Part shown: positions 35,006-43,634 of the stretch, in pieces
How the letters are laid out: every line of letters begins with the position of its first letter
Position numbering within the stretch: position 1 is the stretch's first letter
Origin: Streptomyces sp. ITFR-21
GTDB taxonomy: Bacteria > Actinomycetota > Actinomycetes > Streptomycetales > Streptomycetaceae
Length of the DNA: 64,000 nt
Reading direction: 5' to 3'
Assembly: GCF_031844685.1 (NCBI RefSeq)
Contig: NZ_CP134605.1
Span: 4,337,001 to 4,401,000, forward strand
Notes under the pieces: model-generated
Told to the model about the DNA's origin: nothing
Databases searched by the model: none
The model's input: only the letters and a program-made list of their open reading frames with translations
Position numbers and translations under genes: made by a program

Positions 35006-36211
35006 ATGACTTCCGCCACGCCCGCGCCCACCGGTTCCGGGGACCCGTACACCCCGGCCCCCGAGCACAAGTTCACCTTCGGCCTGTGGACGGTCGGCTG
35101 GCTGGGCCGCGACCCGTTCGGCGACGCCACCCGCGCCCCGCTCGACCCGGTCGAGTCCGTCACCCGCCTCGCCGAACTCGGCGCCTACGGGGTGACCTTC
35201 CACGACGACGACCTGATCCCGTTCGGCGCGGGCGACGCCGAGCGCGACACCCACGTGAAGCGCTTCCGGCAGGCCCTGGACAGCACCGGCCTGACCGTCC
35301 CGATGGCCACCACCAACCTTTTCACCCACCCGGTCTTCAAGGACGGCGCCTTCACCGCCAACGACCGCGACGTCCGCCGCTTCGCGCTGCGCAAGACCAT
35401 CCGCAACATCGACCTCGCCGTGGAGCTGGGCGCCAAGGTGTACGTCGCCTGGGGCGGCCGGGAGGGCGCTGAGTCCGGCGCGGCCAAGGACGTCAGGGCC
35501 GCCCTCGACCGGATGAAGGAGGCGTTCGACCTGCTCGGCGACTACGTCACGGAGCAGGGCTACGACCTGCGGTTCGCCATCGAGCCCAAGCCGAACGAGC
35601 CGCGCGGCGACATCCTGCTGCCGACCGTCGGCCACGCGCTGGCCTTCATCAACTCCCTGGAGCGGCCCGACATCGTCGGCGTCAACCCCGAGGTCGGCCA
35701 CGAGCAGATGGCCGGGCTGAACTTCCCGCACGGCATCGCCCAGGCGCTGTGGCACGGCAAGCTCTTCCACCTCGACCTCAACGGCCAGACCGGCATCAAG
35801 TACGACCAGGACCTCCGCTTCGGCGCCGGCGACCTGCGGTCGGCGTTCTGGCTGGTGGACCTGCTGGAGTCGGCGGGCTACGAGGGCATGCGGCACTTCG
35901 ACTTCAAGCCGCCGCGTACCGAGGACTACGAGGGCGTGTGGGCGTCGGCGGCCGGCTGCATGCGCAACTACCTCATCCTCAAGGAGCGGTCCGCCGCCTT
36001 CCGCGCCGACCCCGAGGTCCAGGACGCGCTGCGCGCCTCCCGCCTGCACGAACTGGCGCAGCCGACCCTGGACGACGGCGAGACCGTCACGGACCTGCTC
36101 GCCGACCGCGGCGCCTACGAGGACTTCGACCCGGAGGCCGCCGCGGCCCGCGGCATGGCGTTCGAGCGGCTCGACCAGCTGGCGATGGACCACCTGCTGG
36201 GCGCCCGCTGA
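35006..36211 (+). CDS. xylA: Xylose isomerase
   Basis: A 401-residue class I (actinobacterial) enzyme that converts D-xylose to D-xylulose. Active-site residues are in [10 protein letters not shown] (catalytic His), [13 protein letters not shown] (metal-binding Glu), [14 protein letters not shown] and [20 protein letters not shown] (metal-binding Asp residues). It is slightly longer than the industrial Streptomyces enzymes (about 388) because of a 13-residue N-terminal extension rich in Thr and Pro. Divergent from xylB. Confidence 0.95.
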   Translation: MTSATPAPTGSGDPYTPAPEHKFTFGLWTVGWLGRDPFGDATRAPLDPVESVTRLAELGAYGVTFHDDDLIPFGAGDAERDTHVKRFRQALDSTGLTVPMATTNLFTHPVFKDGAFTANDRDVRRFALRKTIRNIDLAVELGAKVYVAWGGREGAESGAAKDVRAALDRMKEAFDLLGDYVTEQGYDLRFAIEPKPNEPRGDILLPTVGHALAFINSLERPDIVGVNPEVGHEQMAGLNFPHGIAQALWHGKLFHLDLNGQTGIKYDQDLRFGAGDLRSAFWLVDLLESAGYEGMRHFDFKPPRTEDYEGVWASAAGCMRNYLILKERSAAFRADPEVQDALRASRLHELAQPTLDDGETVTDLLADRGAYEDFDPEAAAARGMAFERLDQLAMDHLLGAR

Positions 36212-36386
36212 CCCTGCGACCCCACCGCTCCACCACCGCTCCGTCGCCGCTCCACCGGGCCCGTCCGGTACGGCCGCGTCCCGTACGGGCCCGGCCCGCG
36301 TCCGGCGGGGGCGGGCGCGGGCCGGCGGGGGCGGCCTTCCCGGCCATCCCGGCCGGACCGCGGGCACACTGTGCGAAGCTGGCGGG

Positions 36387-36812
36387 GTGACGCTGGAGGA
36401 CCTCGTCCGGTTGCGCCGGGCCCGCGACCTGGTGGACCGCGAGTACGCGAAGCCGCTGGACGTGCCCGCGCTGGCGCGTGCCGCCTTCATGTCGCCCGGT
36501 CACTTCTCCCGCAGCTTCCGCGCCGCCTTCGGGGAGACCCCGTACAGCTATCTCATGACCCGCCGGATCGAGCGGGCCAAGGCGCTGCTGCGCCGCGGTG
36601 ACCTGACCGTGACGGAGGTCTGCTGCGCGGTCGGCTGCACGTCGCTGGGGTCGTTCAGCTCGCGGTTCACCGAGCTGGTCGGCGAGAGCCCCGGCTCGTA
36701 CCGGGCCCGCCGGCACGACGAGGGCGCCGCCATCCCCGCCTGCGTCGCCAAGATCCACACGCGACCGGTCAGGAACGGAGAAGCGAAACCCGCCCGGCCG
36801 CCCGTAGCGTGA
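36387..36812 (+). CDS. AraC-family regulator, DNA-binding domain only
   Basis: A 141-residue protein consisting of an AraC/XylS double helix-turn-helix (ARDLVDREYAKPLDVPALA; MSPGHFSRSFRAAFGETPY; VTEVCCAVGCTSLGSFSSRF) and a short tail. There is no ligand-binding domain, so signal sensing must come from elsewhere. Its stop overlaps the GTG start of the VOC-family gene by four bases, so the two are translationally coupled. AraC/VOC pairs of this type are common in actinobacteria and often act in resistance or detoxification. Confidence 0.85.
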   Translation: MTLEDLVRLRRARDLVDREYAKPLDVPALARAAFMSPGHFSRSFRAAFGETPYSYLMTRRIERAKALLRRGDLTVTEVCCAVGCTSLGSFSSRFTELVGESPGSYRARRHDEGAAIPACVAKIHTRPVRNGEAKPARPPVA

Positions 36813-37234
36813 AACGCATGGACATCGAACTCGCACAGTGCTTCATCGCCGTCGACGACCACGACAAGGCGCTCGCCTTCTACCGGGACGTCCTCGGTCT
36901 GGAGGTGCGCAACGACGTCGGCTTCGAGGGGATGCGCTGGGTGACCGTCGGCTCGCCCGCGCAGCCCGGCGTGGACATCGTGCTCGAACCGCCGCTGGCC
37001 AACCCGAACGCCTCGCCCGCCGACAAGGAGGCCATGGCGGAGCTGCTGGCGAAGGGCATGCTGCGCGGCGTCATCTTCAGGACCGACGACTGCGACGCCA
37101 CCTTCGAGCGGATCCGCGCCGCGGGAGGCGAGGTGCTGCAGGAGCCGATCGACCAGCCGTACGGCGTCCGCGACTGCGCCTTCCGCGACCCCTCCGGCAA
37201 CCTGCTGCGCTTCAACCAGCCCCGCCGGCCGTGA
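36809..37234 (+). CDS. VOC-family (glyoxalase/bleomycin-resistance fold) protein
   Basis: A 141-residue protein with two beta-alpha-beta-beta-beta repeats of the vicinal oxygen chelate fold: CFIAVDDHDKALAFYRDVLG at the start and VRDCAFRDPSGNLLRFNQP at the end. The metal-site positions carry Glu/His-type residues incompletely, so it may be a binding protein instead of an enzyme. The start is GTG 36809 (overlap GTGA) or ATG 36818. It is encoded with the AraC-type regulator. Confidence 0.82.
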   Translation: MKRMDIELAQCFIAVDDHDKALAFYRDVLGLEVRNDVGFEGMRWVTVGSPAQPGVDIVLEPPLANPNASPADKEAMAELLAKGMLRGVIFRTDDCDATFERIRAAGGEVLQEPIDQPYGVRDCAFRDPSGNLLRFNQPRRP

Positions 37235-37649
37235 GCCCGGCGCCCGGGAACCGGGCGCCACCCTGCCGGTGGACCCGGGCGGCTCCGACGCGTCCCCGCT
37301 GCCTGCGGACGCCCGCCGAGGACTGACCCCGCCCATCGACCCACCCCCGCCTGGACGCGCGCCCCCGCCCGGACCCGGACGGCGGCTCGGCCTTCGCGCC
37401 CTTGGCGGTGTGTCCCCGGCCCCGGCGGTCCGCGTCCCGGCGGTTCCGGGCGGGCGGTCTGCGGCGGAGGGTGTTGACGGGGAGGGTGAGGCGCAATGAA
37501 TCGTCGTAGAAACGCAAGAAGTCAACTTGTGGGCGTAGTTTGGGTCCAAAGTTGCGAAATCATTTCGCAGTGACCTTGTGGAGCGGGACTGACGGGTCCT
37601 AGTGTCACCTCACCTTGATGGCGTCAGACCCGAGAGAAACGAGCTTTCG
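37235..37649. other. Promoter-bearing intergenic region before the beta-helix gene
   Basis: 37235-37490 is C/G-rich without a gene. 37490-37640 is distinctly richer in A and T and carries the operator at 37553-37569 plus a promoter, TTGTGG (37576-37581), 18 bases, TAGTGT (37600-37605). Confidence 0.5.
37553..37569. promoter_or_regulatory. Operator TGCGAAATcATTTCGCA
   Basis: A perfect palindrome with eight-base arms and one central base, immediately upstream of the likely -35. Its CGAAA...TTTCG core resembles boxes reported in front of Streptomyces polysaccharide-degrading genes, so it is a good candidate for substrate control. Confidence 0.6.
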
Positions 37650-39719
37650 ATGTCACGGAGCATCACCGGTGCTGCGACGAGACAATCCGGTGGCCCACGG
37701 CGAAGAGCCGCTGTGGTGGTCGCCTCGCTGACCGCGGCCGCCGCGGGCTTCAGCATGCTGGCCGGCGGCACCGCCGTGGCCGGCACCGGTCACGGCGCCG
37801 CCGCCACCGCCCAGCCCGCCGTCACGCGCGCCGCCCTCGACCCCTCGCTGGTCGCCGGCCGGGGCGCGAACGTCGGATTCGCGGAGCAGGAGGCGGAGCA
37901 CGCCGCCACCAACGGCACCGTCATCGGACCGGGCCGCGACGCGTACACCCTGCCCGCCGAGGCGTCCGGCCGCAGCGCCGTCACCCTCAAGCCGGGCCAG
38001 TACGTCGAGTTCACCCTGCCCGCCACCACCAACGCGATCAACGTCCGCTACAGCATCCCGGACGCGCCGAACGGCGGCGGCATCACCTCGCCGCTCAACG
38101 TCACGGTCAACGGCGGTGCCAAGCGGGCGATCACGCTCACCTCGCAGTACGCCTGGCTCTACAACCTGTACCCGTTCTCGAACGACCCCAACGGCGACAT
38201 CCTGCACCCCGACTACTGGGTCACCGAGTGCGGCTGCGTGCCCCAGGACACCACTCCCGCCCCGGTGTTCGCCAAGCCCTTCCGCCCCAACCACTTCTAC
38301 GACGAGCAGCGCCTGCTGCTCGGCCGCACCTACAGGGCGGGCGACAAGGTCCGGCTGACCGTGCCGGCCGGCGCCGCGACCACCACCATCGACCTGCTCG
38401 ACTCCCAGCGGGTCGCCCCGCCGAAGATCGACCTGATCGCCGCCAACGTGCTCGCCTTCGGCGCCGACCCGACCGGCCGCCGCGACTCGGCCGACGCCAT
38501 CGACCGGGCCATCGCCTTCGCCAGGCTGACCCACCTCAAGGTGTACATCCCGCCGGGCACGTACCAGGTCAACCGCCACATCATCGTCGACAACGTGACG
38601 ATCGAGGGCGCCGGCAGCTGGTACACGGTCATCAAGGGCCACCAGGTCTCCCTCAGCACCCCGGCCGCCGACGGCTCGGTGCACACCGGCGTCGGCTTCT
38701 ACGGCAAGGACGCGTCGGCGGGCGGCAGTTCCAACGTCCACCTGTCCGGCTTCACCATCCAGGGCGACGTGCGCGAGCGCATCGACACCGACCAGGTGAA
38801 CGGCATCGGCGGCGCGCTCAGCAACTCCACCGTCGACGGCCTGTACATCCAGCACACCAAGGTCGGCATCTGGCTGGACGGCCCGCTGGACAACCTGAAG
38901 ATCACCGGCAACGAGATCGTCGACCAGATCGCCGACGGCATCAACTTCCACACCGGTGTGACGAACTCGGCCATCTCCGGCAACTTCATCCGCAACACCG
39001 GTGACGACGGCCTCGCCCTGTGGTCGGAGAAGACCGAGGACGCGAACAACACCATCGACCACAACACCGTGCAGACCCCGGTCCTCGCCAACGGCATCGC
39101 GGTCTACGGCGGCACCGACAACACCGTCTCCAACAACCTGGTGGCGGACCCGATCCGCGAGGGCAGCGCCATCCAGGTCGGCTCCCGCTTCGGCTCCGAG
39201 GCGTTCACCGGCCACCTCTGGATCACCGGCAACACCACCGCCAGGGCCGGGACCTACGAGCTCAACTGGAACATCGGGCTCGGCGCGATCTGGTTCTACG
39301 CGCTGGAGAAGAACATCGACGCGGACATTCAGGTGACCGGGGACACCTTCCTCGACTCCACCTACAACGCGATCATGCTCGTCTCCGACTTCCCGGTGAA
39401 GGACCTCTACTCCATCACCAACGTCCACTTCACGGACATCAAGGTCGACGGCACCGGTACCTCGGTGCTCAGCGCCCGGGTGGCCGGCGGCGCCACCTTC
39501 CAGAACGTGGACGCCCGCAACGTCGGCGCGGTCGGCGTCAACAACTGCGGTTCGTTCGACTTCACCCCGGCCGGCTCCGAGTTCACCGTCACCGACCTCG
39601 GCGGCAACGACGGCGGCGGCACCACCGGCGACTGGCTCGCGCCGTGGGAACTGCCCAACACCATCACCTGCGACGACCGCCCGCCGGTCGTGGTCCCGCC
39701 GGCTCCCACCCAGTGGTGA
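37650..39719 (+). CDS. Large secreted right-handed beta-helix protein, possible alpha-1,3-glucanase
   Basis: A 689-residue exported protein. The signal peptide spans about residues 1-45 (twin arginine-like GGPRRRAAVVV followed by a hydrophobic core). Residues 60-260 form an N-terminal beta-sandwich (VTLKPGQYVEFTLPATTNA). From residue 260 a pectate-lyase-like beta-helix begins with NVLAFGADPTG and continues through many N-x-I-x-x-N turns to about 640. The two-part layout resembles GH87 mycodextranases/alpha-1,3-glucanases, which hydrolyse fungal cell-wall glucan. That family assignment is tentative; any pectin-lyase-fold enzyme is possible. An operator-like palindrome precedes it. Confidence 0.7.
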   Translation: MSRSITGAATRQSGGPRRRAAVVVASLTAAAAGFSMLAGGTAVAGTGHGAAATAQPAVTRAALDPSLVAGRGANVGFAEQEAEHAATNGTVIGPGRDAYTLPAEASGRSAVTLKPGQYVEFTLPATTNAINVRYSIPDAPNGGGITSPLNVTVNGGAKRAITLTSQYAWLYNLYPFSNDPNGDILHPDYWVTECGCVPQDTTPAPVFAKPFRPNHFYDEQRLLLGRTYRAGDKVRLTVPAGAATTTIDLLDSQRVAPPKIDLIAANVLAFGADPTGRRDSADAIDRAIAFARLTHLKVYIPPGTYQVNRHIIVDNVTIEGAGSWYTVIKGHQVSLSTPAADGSVHTGVGFYGKDASAGGSSNVHLSGFTIQGDVRERIDTDQVNGIGGALSNSTVDGLYIQHTKVGIWLDGPLDNLKITGNEIVDQIADGINFHTGVTNSAISGNFIRNTGDDGLALWSEKTEDANNTIDHNTVQTPVLANGIAVYGGTDNTVSNNLVADPIREGSAIQVGSRFGSEAFTGHLWITGNTTARAGTYELNWNIGLGAIWFYALEKNIDADIQVTGDTFLDSTYNAIMLVSDFPVKDLYSITNVHFTDIKVDGTGTSVLSARVAGGATFQNVDARNVGAVGVNNCGSFDFTPAGSEFTVTDLGGNDGGGTTGDWLAPWELPNTITCDDRPPVVVPPAPTQW

Positions 39720-39770
39720 ACCGGTAGCGCCCACCACCCGCGCCACAGCGCGCGGGTGAAGCGGCAAGCA

Positions 39771-39803
39771 GCGGTGACCAGCGGTGACCAGCGGTGACCA
39801 GCG
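39771..39803 (+). repeat. Tandem AGCGGTGACC repeat
   Basis: Three perfect copies of the 10-mer GCGGTGACCA followed by a degenerate fourth (GCGGTACGTG), just before the terminator of the beta-helix gene. Confidence 0.75.
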
Positions 39804-39822
39804 GTACGTGAAGGCGCGTCCC

Positions 39823-39858
39823 GTCGGCCGCCCGGGTGCCAGCACCCGGGCGGCCGAC
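39823..39858 (+). terminator. Terminator after the beta-helix gene
   Basis: A 17-bp perfect stem (GTCGGCCGCCCGGGTGC and its complement) with a two-base loop. Confidence 0.8.
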
Positions 39859-39901
39859 GGTGTTCGGCGCTCCCCGGCGGACCGCCGGCGCACCGCCCGC
39901 G

Positions 39902-40583
39902 TCAGAAGTGCCCGACGACCAGGTGCCCGTCGGTGTCGAAGTACGACCAGCGGGTCGCGCTGCGGACCGCGCCGGACATCCCGATGCCGCCGGACACCTG
40001 CGGGTTCCCGCTGCTCGCGTCGTTGGAGCAGGCCGGGTTGCAGCCCTCGGAGTAGGCCAGGTGGAACCCGCCGCCGCCACCGCGAGGAAGGAGGCCCCGT
40101 TGATGCCGAAGACGACGTCGGGCCCGGTGGCGGCGGCGATCAGGCCGGCCACCGCGGGGCCGACCGCCCGCGCCAGGTTCACGTTGAGGCTGCCGAGCGC
40201 GACGGCGGCCGGGATCTGCTCGCGCGGCACCAGCTCCGGCTGGACGGCCTGCCGCCCCGGGCCCGTCAGCGCCTGTCCGCGGCCGGCGAGGAAGGTCAGC
40301 GCGATCAGTACGGCCGGTGTCGTCAGTCCGGCGGCCGTCATCGCGCGCAGCGCCCCGCACAGCGCCGCCATGGCGCCCGCGAGGGTGATCAGCAGGATCC
40401 GCCGGTCGAGCACGTCGGCGAGCACGCCCGCGGGCAGCGGCAGGAACAGCACCGGCAAAAGGGAGGCAGCCTGCACCGCGGACGTCGGCGTGGTCGCGTG
40501 GGGCTGGTGGACCAGCGTCCACTGGGCGCCGACGGTCTGCATCCAGGTGCCCACGTTGGACTGAGCTGCGCGATCCACAGCAT
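39902..40583 (-). pseudogene. MFS transporter relic fused to an unrelated 3' end
   Basis: Read on the minus strand from 40583, MLWIAQL is followed by a one-base frameshift at about 40560 into SNVGTWMQTVGAQWTLV, the first helix of an EntS-like (MFS_3) exporter. It continues through PAGVLADVLDRRILL (the motif between helices 2 and 3) and ALGSLNVNLARAVGPAVAG to GINGASFLAVAAA near 40070. There the frame shifts again and the text becomes LAYSEGCNPACSNDASSGNP and then SGAVRSATRWSYFDTDGHLV before TGA at 39902. That end is not transporter sequence and resembles the C-terminus of a secreted protein. At least two mutations have broken the gene. Confidence 0.7.
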
Positions 40584-40737
40584 GCGAAAGCCCGTGGCCC
40601 GCAGCGGCGCTTACGCCGAGGGCCCGCTTCCGGCCGCTACGGTGCCCGCCATGGGCGCAGCGCAGGGCAGAGCGGTCGGGCGCGCACGTGCGGACGCGCA
40701 GCGGCACCGACCCCCCGGGTGCGGCTACCCTCCCCTT

Positions 40738-41904
40738 ATGACCGATCAGCACAACGAGCATCACCCGAGCGAGCACTTCGAGACTCTCGCGATCCACGCC
40801 GGGCAGCCCGCCGACGCGGGTACCGGCGCGGTGGTGACGCCGATCTACCAGGTGTCGACGTACAAGCAGGACGGTGTCGGCGGCCTGCGCGGCGGCTACG
40901 AGTACAGCCGCTCCGCCAACCCGACCCGCTCCGCGCTGGAGCGGAACCTCGCCGCGCTGGAGGGCGGCCGGCGCGGGCTGGCCTTCGCCTCCGGCCTCGC
41001 CGCCGAGGACTGTCTGCTGCGTACGCTGCTGGTGCCCGGTGATCACGTGGTGATCCCCAACGACGCCTACGGCGGCACCTTCCGGCTGTTCGCCCGGGTG
41101 CTGGAGCGCTGGGGGGTCACCTGGACGGTCGCCGACACCTCCGACCCGGGGTCGGTACGGGACGCGGTGCAGCCGCGGACCAAGGCGATCTGGGTGGAGA
41201 CCCCGTCCAACCCGCTGCTCGCCATCTCCGACATCACCGCGCTGGCCGAGGTCGCCCAGCAGGCCGGTGCCAAGCTGGTCGTCGACAACACCTTCGCCAG
41301 CCCCTACCTTCAGCAGCCGCTGGCGCTCGGCGCGGACGTCGTCGTGCACTCGACGACGAAGTACATGGGCGGCCACTCCGACGTGATCGGCGGCGCGCTG
41401 GTGGCCGCGGACACGGCGTTCGGTGAGGAACTCGCCTACCACCAGAACGCGATGGGCGCGGTGGCCGGGCCGTTCGACGCGTGGCTGGTCTCCCGCGGCA
41501 TCAAGACGCTCGCGGTGCGGATGGACCGGCACTGCGCGAACGCCGAGCGGATCGCGGCGATGCTCGTCGCGCACCCGAAGGTGGCCGAGGTCTACTACCC
41601 GGGACTGCCGGAGCACGCCGGGCACGAGCTGGCCGCCAAGCAGATGAAGGCGTTCGGCGGCATGGTGTCGTTCCGGGTCAAGGGCGGCGAGGACGCGGCG
41701 CTCGCGGTGTGCGACCGGGCGCGGCTGTTCACCCTCGGCGAGTCGCTCGGCGGCGTCGAGTCGCTGATCGAGCACCCGAGCCGGATGACGCACGCCTCGG
41801 CGGCGGGCTCGCCTCTTGAGGTGCCGGCGGATCTGGTACGTCTTTCGGTCGGCATCGAGGCCGTCGACGACCTGCTGACCGACCTCAGGGAAGCGCTGGC
41901 CTGA
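40738..41904 (+). CDS. Cystathionine gamma-synthase/lyase family enzyme
   Basis: A 388-residue PLP enzyme of the trans-sulfuration family. The PLP lysine lies in VVHSTTKYMGGHSDVIGGA; YEYSRSANPTRSALE, PSNPLLAISDI and SLGGVESLIEHPSRMTH are family signatures. It would join an activated homoserine with cysteine to make cystathionine, or run in the lyase direction; actinobacterial homologues often do both. The ATG at 40738 starts the homology with a short His-rich N-terminus. No transcription partner adjoins it. Confidence 0.9.
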   Translation: MTDQHNEHHPSEHFETLAIHAGQPADAGTGAVVTPIYQVSTYKQDGVGGLRGGYEYSRSANPTRSALERNLAALEGGRRGLAFASGLAAEDCLLRTLLVPGDHVVIPNDAYGGTFRLFARVLERWGVTWTVADTSDPGSVRDAVQPRTKAIWVETPSNPLLAISDITALAEVAQQAGAKLVVDNTFASPYLQQPLALGADVVVHSTTKYMGGHSDVIGGALVAADTAFGEELAYHQNAMGAVAGPFDAWLVSRGIKTLAVRMDRHCANAERIAAMLVAHPKVAEVYYPGLPEHAGHELAAKQMKAFGGMVSFRVKGGEDAALAVCDRARLFTLGESLGGVESLIEHPSRMTHASAAGSPLEVPADLVRLSVGIEAVDDLLTDLREALA

Positions 41905-41924
41905 GCGGGCGGCCGTCGCGGGCC

Positions 41925-42191
41925 CTAACCGCCCATCGGCGACCACCATGTGCCGTCGGCCGGCGTTCCGGCCGGCGGGCGGTCCGGCCAGAGCAGGACG
42001 GCCAGCACGATCCCGGCGGCCACCGCCGCGGCCAGCAGCAGCCACAGCACGGCGTGCACGGCCCGGCGGCGCCGTACGATCCGGCGCCCGCGCAGCACGG
42101 CGCGGGCGCCGAGGTCCGTGGGCACCATGGGGTGCGGCGTGTCCAACAGCCGCCGCACCTCGTCCTCCCGCCGGTTCGGCGGCCCGCTCAC
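41925..42191 (-). CDS. Small single-pass membrane protein, probable partner of the ECF sigma factor
   Basis: An 88-residue protein. Residues 1-45 are charged and cytoplasmic (REDEVRRLLDTPHPMVP), residues 46-68 one transmembrane helix (AVLWLLLAAAVAAGIVLAVLLW), and a short outside tail ends in WWSPMGG. Its GTG start overlaps the stop of the sigma-factor gene by four bases (GTGA). Translational coupling to an ECF factor is typical of anti-sigma factors, but the cytoplasmic segment lacks a recognisable zinc or ASD motif. Confidence 0.7.
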   Translation of the reverse strand: MSGPPNRREDEVRRLLDTPHPMVPTDLGARAVLRGRRIVRRRRAVHAVLWLLLAAAVAAGIVLAVLLWPDRPPAGTPADGTWWSPMGG

Positions 42192-42718
42192 CGCGCCGCC
42201 CCTTGCCGGCGGGGGCCCCGGGCGGCCTCCTGCGCCGCCGGGCCGGCCGGATCCGCGGCGCGCGTGCGGCGGCCCCCCTGGAGGCCGCCCGGATCGACCC
42301 GGCGGCTGCGCAGCGTGGCGGTGGCCCGCGCGCCGATCATCCTCACCCGTTCGGCGGGCAGCCCCAGCTGCGCCGCCGTCTGCTCCTCGGCCACGCCCTC
42401 GAAGAACCGCATGGTCACCACGAGGCGCTCCTGAGCGGTCAGCCGGTCGAGCGTGCCGCCGCGCGGGCGCCGCCACCAGGGCCGGTAGGCGAACCGCCGC
42501 ACCAGTTCGCTCCGCGCCTGCTCGTACGGGTCCTCCGCGCGCATCCGGAACCAGTCGGCGTAGACCCGGGCGAGTGTGCCGACGAGCAGCCGTTCGGCAT
42601 CCCCGCGGTCGCCGGTGAGCAGGACGGCGGCGTGCAGCAGCCGTCCGCCCGCGCCCGCGGTGAACGCCGCGAACTCGGCGTCCCGTCGCAGTCCCGCTGC
42701 CGCCCGGCGCTTGCTCAC
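42188..42718 (-). CDS. SigE-family ECF sigma factor, diverged
   Basis: A 176-residue protein. Region 2 (FAAFTAGAGGRLLHAAVLLT then RLLVGTLARVYADWFRM) and region 4 (LDRLTAQERLVVTMRFFEGV then QTAAQLGLPAERVRMIGARA) are both present, so it should bind core polymerase and a -35 element. The usual acidic segment that opens the DNA is weak and the C-terminus is a long Pro/Ala/Arg-rich tail. The GTG at 42718 is chosen because region 2 starts about 15 residues later. It overlaps the small membrane protein gene. A MarR gene lies upstream on the same strand. Confidence 0.75.
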   Translation of the reverse strand: MSKRRAAAGLRRDAEFAAFTAGAGGRLLHAAVLLTGDRGDAERLLVGTLARVYADWFRMRAEDPYEQARSELVRRFAYRPWWRRPRGGTLDRLTAQERLVVTMRFFEGVAEEQTAAQLGLPAERVRMIGARATATLRSRRVDPGGLQGGRRTRAADPAGPAAQEAARGPRRQGAAR

Positions 42719-42750
42719 GCGGCCATGGGACGGCAACCGGACGGGCCGGG

Positions 42751-43374
42751 TCAAGCCCCTTGCGCGTCCCCCCGCGACCCGGTGCCCACGCCCGTGCCGG
42801 GCGCCCCACCGGCCTCGGCGGCGGTTCCGGTGACGGTCCCGGCATCCGCTCCGGCCCCCGCTCCGGCCCCCGTGGCGGGCCCGGCGGCGGCCGGTTCGTC
42901 CCGCCGGCCGAGCCCCGCGTGCCACGCCGACAGGGAGATGTTGAACCGGGCGAGCAGATCCGTGAAGATCTCCCGCTCCTGGACCGTCCACGCCTCGGTG
43001 ACCTCGGCCATCAGCCGGCGGCGCGACTCGCGCACCTCGTCCAGCCGGCCCCGGCCGCGCGGCGACAGGGCGAGGACGACCGCCCGCCCGTCCTCGGGGT
43101 GGGAGGTGCGCTTCACCAGACCGGTGTCGACCAGCGGCGCGACCTGGCGGGTCACCGTGGAGGAGTCGATGCCCATGGCCTCGGCGAGCGCTTTGACGCC
43201 CGTCGGACCCGCCTGGTCGAGCCGGTTGAGCAGCAGATAAGCAGCGCGGTCCATGGAATTGCGGGCCTTGCCGACGCCGCCGAGCCGGGTTTGTTCGGCG
43301 CGGCGGGCGAAGAGGGCAACCTGGTGCTGGAGCCGCTCAAGGAGTTCGGCCGAGATCTCCGGAGGGTTGGACAT
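42751..43374 (-). CDS. MarR-family transcriptional regulator
   Basis: A 207-residue regulator. The winged helix is complete (LLNRLDQAGPTGVKALAEAM, IDSSTVTRQVAPLVDTGLV, wing SHPEDGRAVVLALSPRGR). The last 40 residues are a low-complexity Gly/Ala/Thr tail not needed for the fold. MarR proteins respond to small phenolic or oxidant ligands. It is divergent from ilvA; no clear palindrome was found in the shared region. Confidence 0.85.
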   Translation of the reverse strand: MSNPPEISAELLERLQHQVALFARRAEQTRLGGVGKARNSMDRAAYLLLNRLDQAGPTGVKALAEAMGIDSSTVTRQVAPLVDTGLVKRTSHPEDGRAVVLALSPRGRGRLDEVRESRRRLMAEVTEAWTVQEREIFTDLLARFNISLSAWHAGLGRRDEPAAAGPATGAGAGAGADAGTVTGTAAEAGGAPGTGVGTGSRGDAQGA

Positions 43375-43634
43375 GACCTGGAAGCTCGCGTTCTGTCGGT
43401 CCTGTTAAGGGGGGCGGGCTGCGGGAAGTTGGCAGAAGAGTACGCGGAGCGGGTGGTCCCGGGGCCGTTCCCGCCAAACCGCAATCAGTCCGCTCACGGG
43501 CTGCCGGTCCGCGTGTCAGGAATGCCTCCGTCCGGCCCGTCCCGCCCGGACCGCCCTGCCGCCGCCCCCGGCGGGCGTACCCGCTGGTGAGGGGCTCGCG
43601 GTCGCCCGCGCGGGAGAACTGCGAGACTGGCTGC

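Noticed and set aside
33419..36490. A 1023-codon minus-strand frame that includes xylB
   Set aside because: Only its last 474 codons are xylulokinase; the first part is antisense to xylA and has no protein-like composition.
36809..37234. VOC protein as a true glyoxalase I
   Set aside because: Metal-ligand positions are incomplete and the actinobacterial host lacks glutathione; only the fold is supported.
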